From Pedobacter cryoconitis (GTDB taxonomy: Bacteria > Bacteroidota > Bacteroidia > Sphingobacteriales > Sphingobacteriaceae), in the NCBI RefSeq assembly GCF_014207135.1, contig NZ_JACHCC010000004.1, positions 124,001 through 188,000 of the forward strand: 64,000 nt of DNA, given 5' to 3'. The notes beneath the pieces were generated by a model. It had not been told where the DNA came from and ran no database searches. It was given only the letters and a program-made list of their open reading frames with translations. Position 1 is the first letter of the stretch. The number at the start of each line of letters is the position of its first letter. Positions 62,948 to 64,000 of the stretch are shown here, piece by piece. Both the position numbers and the translations under genes were made by a program.

Positions 62948-63502
62948 GTGTCTGAACAATCCTCTGATAACAAAATCAACCTGTTTAGAATTGACGAAGA
63001 ATCATTTCTTCATCTTTATGAATGCTACTGGAAGAAACTCTATCAGCTGGGCTATAAATATCTGGGCGATGTGTATCAGGCTGAAGGGCTTATACAGGAG
63101 GTCTTTACTTCTTTATGGCAACGCAGGGATAGTTTATTGCTGAACGAGGATACGATAGAAAATTATCTCGTCCGTGCCGTCCGTTTCCGGATCAGCCGGA
63201 TCTATAGTGATGAAGTCCGGAAAGTGAAAAAGATGGACGAATTGCAGCAAAGACAGGCGGCTAAGGATAATAATCATACAGAGCAGGAAGTTCTTTACCG
63301 GTTTTTAAGGGAAGACGTAGATAAACTGGTCAGTAGTCTGCCTGAGCGATGTAAAATGGTTTATCTGCTGAGCAGGGAAAAAGGATTAAATAACCGGGAG
63401 ATTGCAGTGAATCTGTTGATTTCAGAAAAAACCGTTGAAAATCAATTGACGAAAGCGCTAAAGGTTATCCGGAAAGGACTTGAAAAATATCCGTTGTCAT
63501 AA
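62948..63502 (+). CDS. ECF-type RNA polymerase sigma factor
   Basis: This 184-residue sigma-70 family protein has the GTG start SEQSSDNKINL chosen from the promoter position. Region 2 runs at about residues 15-85 (ECYWKKLYQLGYKYLGD, then IENYLVRAVRFRISRIY). Region 4 has LPERCKMVYLLSREKGLNN and a helix-turn-helix ISEKTVENQLTKALKVIRKG. A membrane anti-sigma candidate follows after 67 bp. This is the Bacteroidota sigma/anti-sigma layout often leading to SusC/SusD genes, but these lie beyond the window. Confidence 0.92.
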   Translation: MSEQSSDNKINLFRIDEESFLHLYECYWKKLYQLGYKYLGDVYQAEGLIQEVFTSLWQRRDSLLLNEDTIENYLVRAVRFRISRIYSDEVRKVKKMDELQQRQAAKDNNHTEQEVLYRFLREDVDKLVSSLPERCKMVYLLSREKGLNNREIAVNLLISEKTVENQLTKALKVIRKGLEKYPLS

Positions 63503-63569
63503 ATTTTTATTCAGGCTGACATAGGGGATAAAGGAGGATTATGATAATTATAATCAGCAGGCCAAGTAT

Positions 63570-64000
63570 ATGAATCCGGAATTATTAAAAAAATGTTTAT
63601 CGGGCAATGCTTCTGAGGAAGAGCTGGAAATCTATTCAAAATGGATGGAAGGGGACGATGACGAATCGGATGCAGAAGATATTACTGCCGGAAATATTCC
63701 TTTGCAGGGTGAGGTCTGGGCCCGGATTAAGGCTCAGAATTTAAAGCACGATCATTCGCAACTCTATAAAAACCGGGTATTTAAGCTAGCTATTGCAGCA
63801 AGTTTGCTGGCTATATTTTATTTCTTTGGTTTTCAGCGGAATGAGCCAGCCGGCCATCAGCTGGTCTTTCGTTATGACCGGTCAAAGCCTTCACAGGAGA
63901 AAGAATTTGATGGATTACGTATCCGTCTTGGACAAAATGGCAAAGTAAAGCTGGCTCAGCAGGCAAATGAACCACTGGATATCAGTTTCTCGGGAAATAT
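63570..64000 (+). CDS. Putative anti-sigma factor (FecR-like), cut by window edge
   Basis: 143 codons are visible and the frame continues past base 64000. It begins MNPELLKKCLSGNASEEELE, an acidic cytoplasmic part (1-70), then one membrane helix (about 71-88, FKLAIAASLLAIFYFFGF) and a basic outer segment. A sigma-binding region before one helix is typical of FecR-like anti-sigma factors. The visible outer part shows no clear FecR domain, so the family assignment rests largely on context. Confidence 0.65.
   Translation, partial: MNPELLKKCLSGNASEEELEIYSKWMEGDDDESDAEDITAGNIPLQGEVWARIKAQNLKHDHSQLYKNRVFKLAIAASLLAIFYFFGFQRNEPAGHQLVFRYDRSKPSQEKEFDGLRIRLGQNGKVKLAQQANEPLDISFSGN

Noticed and set aside
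1..64000. tRNA, rRNA, CRISPR, insertion sequence or prophage content
   Set aside because: I looked in the gene-free gaps and saw no cloverleaf, repeat-spacer array, transposase or phage gene.

Overview
The window reads as a chromosomal segment of a Bacteroidota bacterium, most likely a Pedobacter-like member of the Sphingobacteriaceae. Evidence for this is the moderate A+T richness, the recurring TAnnTTTG promoter element with weak or absent Shine-Dalgarno signals, a PorX response regulator, a fused LpxC/FabZ, the HYC_CC_PP and DUF4175 families, and an ECF sigma factor followed by a membrane anti-sigma candidate. No rRNA, tRNA, CRISPR array, insertion sequence or prophage was seen. The genus is inference.

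Layout. 1-5819 (minus): TetR regulator, TolC-like channel, lipoprotein adaptor and an RND pump cut by the window edge. Two matching operator palindromes lie in front of tetR and of the channel gene. 5957-7159: AhpD and AhpC, a peroxidase pair of the mycobacterial type. 7297-11213: S9 peptidase, DOPA-type extradiol dioxygenase and YceI. 11287-13641: a small metal-linked group (DUF3347, outer-membrane protein, HMA protein, HYC_CC_PP protein). 13812-16563: cyclophilin, ExoIII, 5-formyl-THF cyclo-ligase and EF-P. 16719-20609: lpxD-lpxC/fabZ-lpxA plus an ABC ATPase. 20746-27952: HD hydrolase, PorX, TsaE, alanine dehydrogenase, MFS carrier and PBP4-type peptidase. 28119-35929: large zinc metalloprotease, lipoprotein, cold-shock protein, a 1104-residue DUF4175 protein and YbeY. 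36475-42135: Uup-type ABC-F ATPase, two parS-like sites, MnmG and an Ig-like lipoprotein. 42137-49418: gamma-carbonic anhydrase, NadB/NadA, ThiL, RmuC, a membrane metallopeptidase and ApaG. 49452-58519: DusB, CPBP protease, DUF2007, CdsA, lipoprotein, DUF3820, Mfd, DUF2752, TM2 and Nif3-like. 58662-64000: GH20 hexosaminidase, Tat-exported phospholipase C, ECF sigma factor and a cut-off anti-sigma candidate.

Most of the window is housekeeping. The most interesting signals are regulatory or structural: the TetR operator pair, an attenuator-like hairpin between tetR and the efflux genes, palindromes in the yceI and metal-cluster promoters, promoters so close to start codons that lpxD, mfd and an MFS gene may have leaderless transcripts, a parS pair before mnmG, and a diverged 33-bp repeat after both ybeY and mnmG. 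I found no convincing wholly new multi-gene system. The metal-linked group at 11287-13641 is the nearest candidate. Several starts were moved inward from the longest open frame because a promoter, terminator or signal peptide decides the start.
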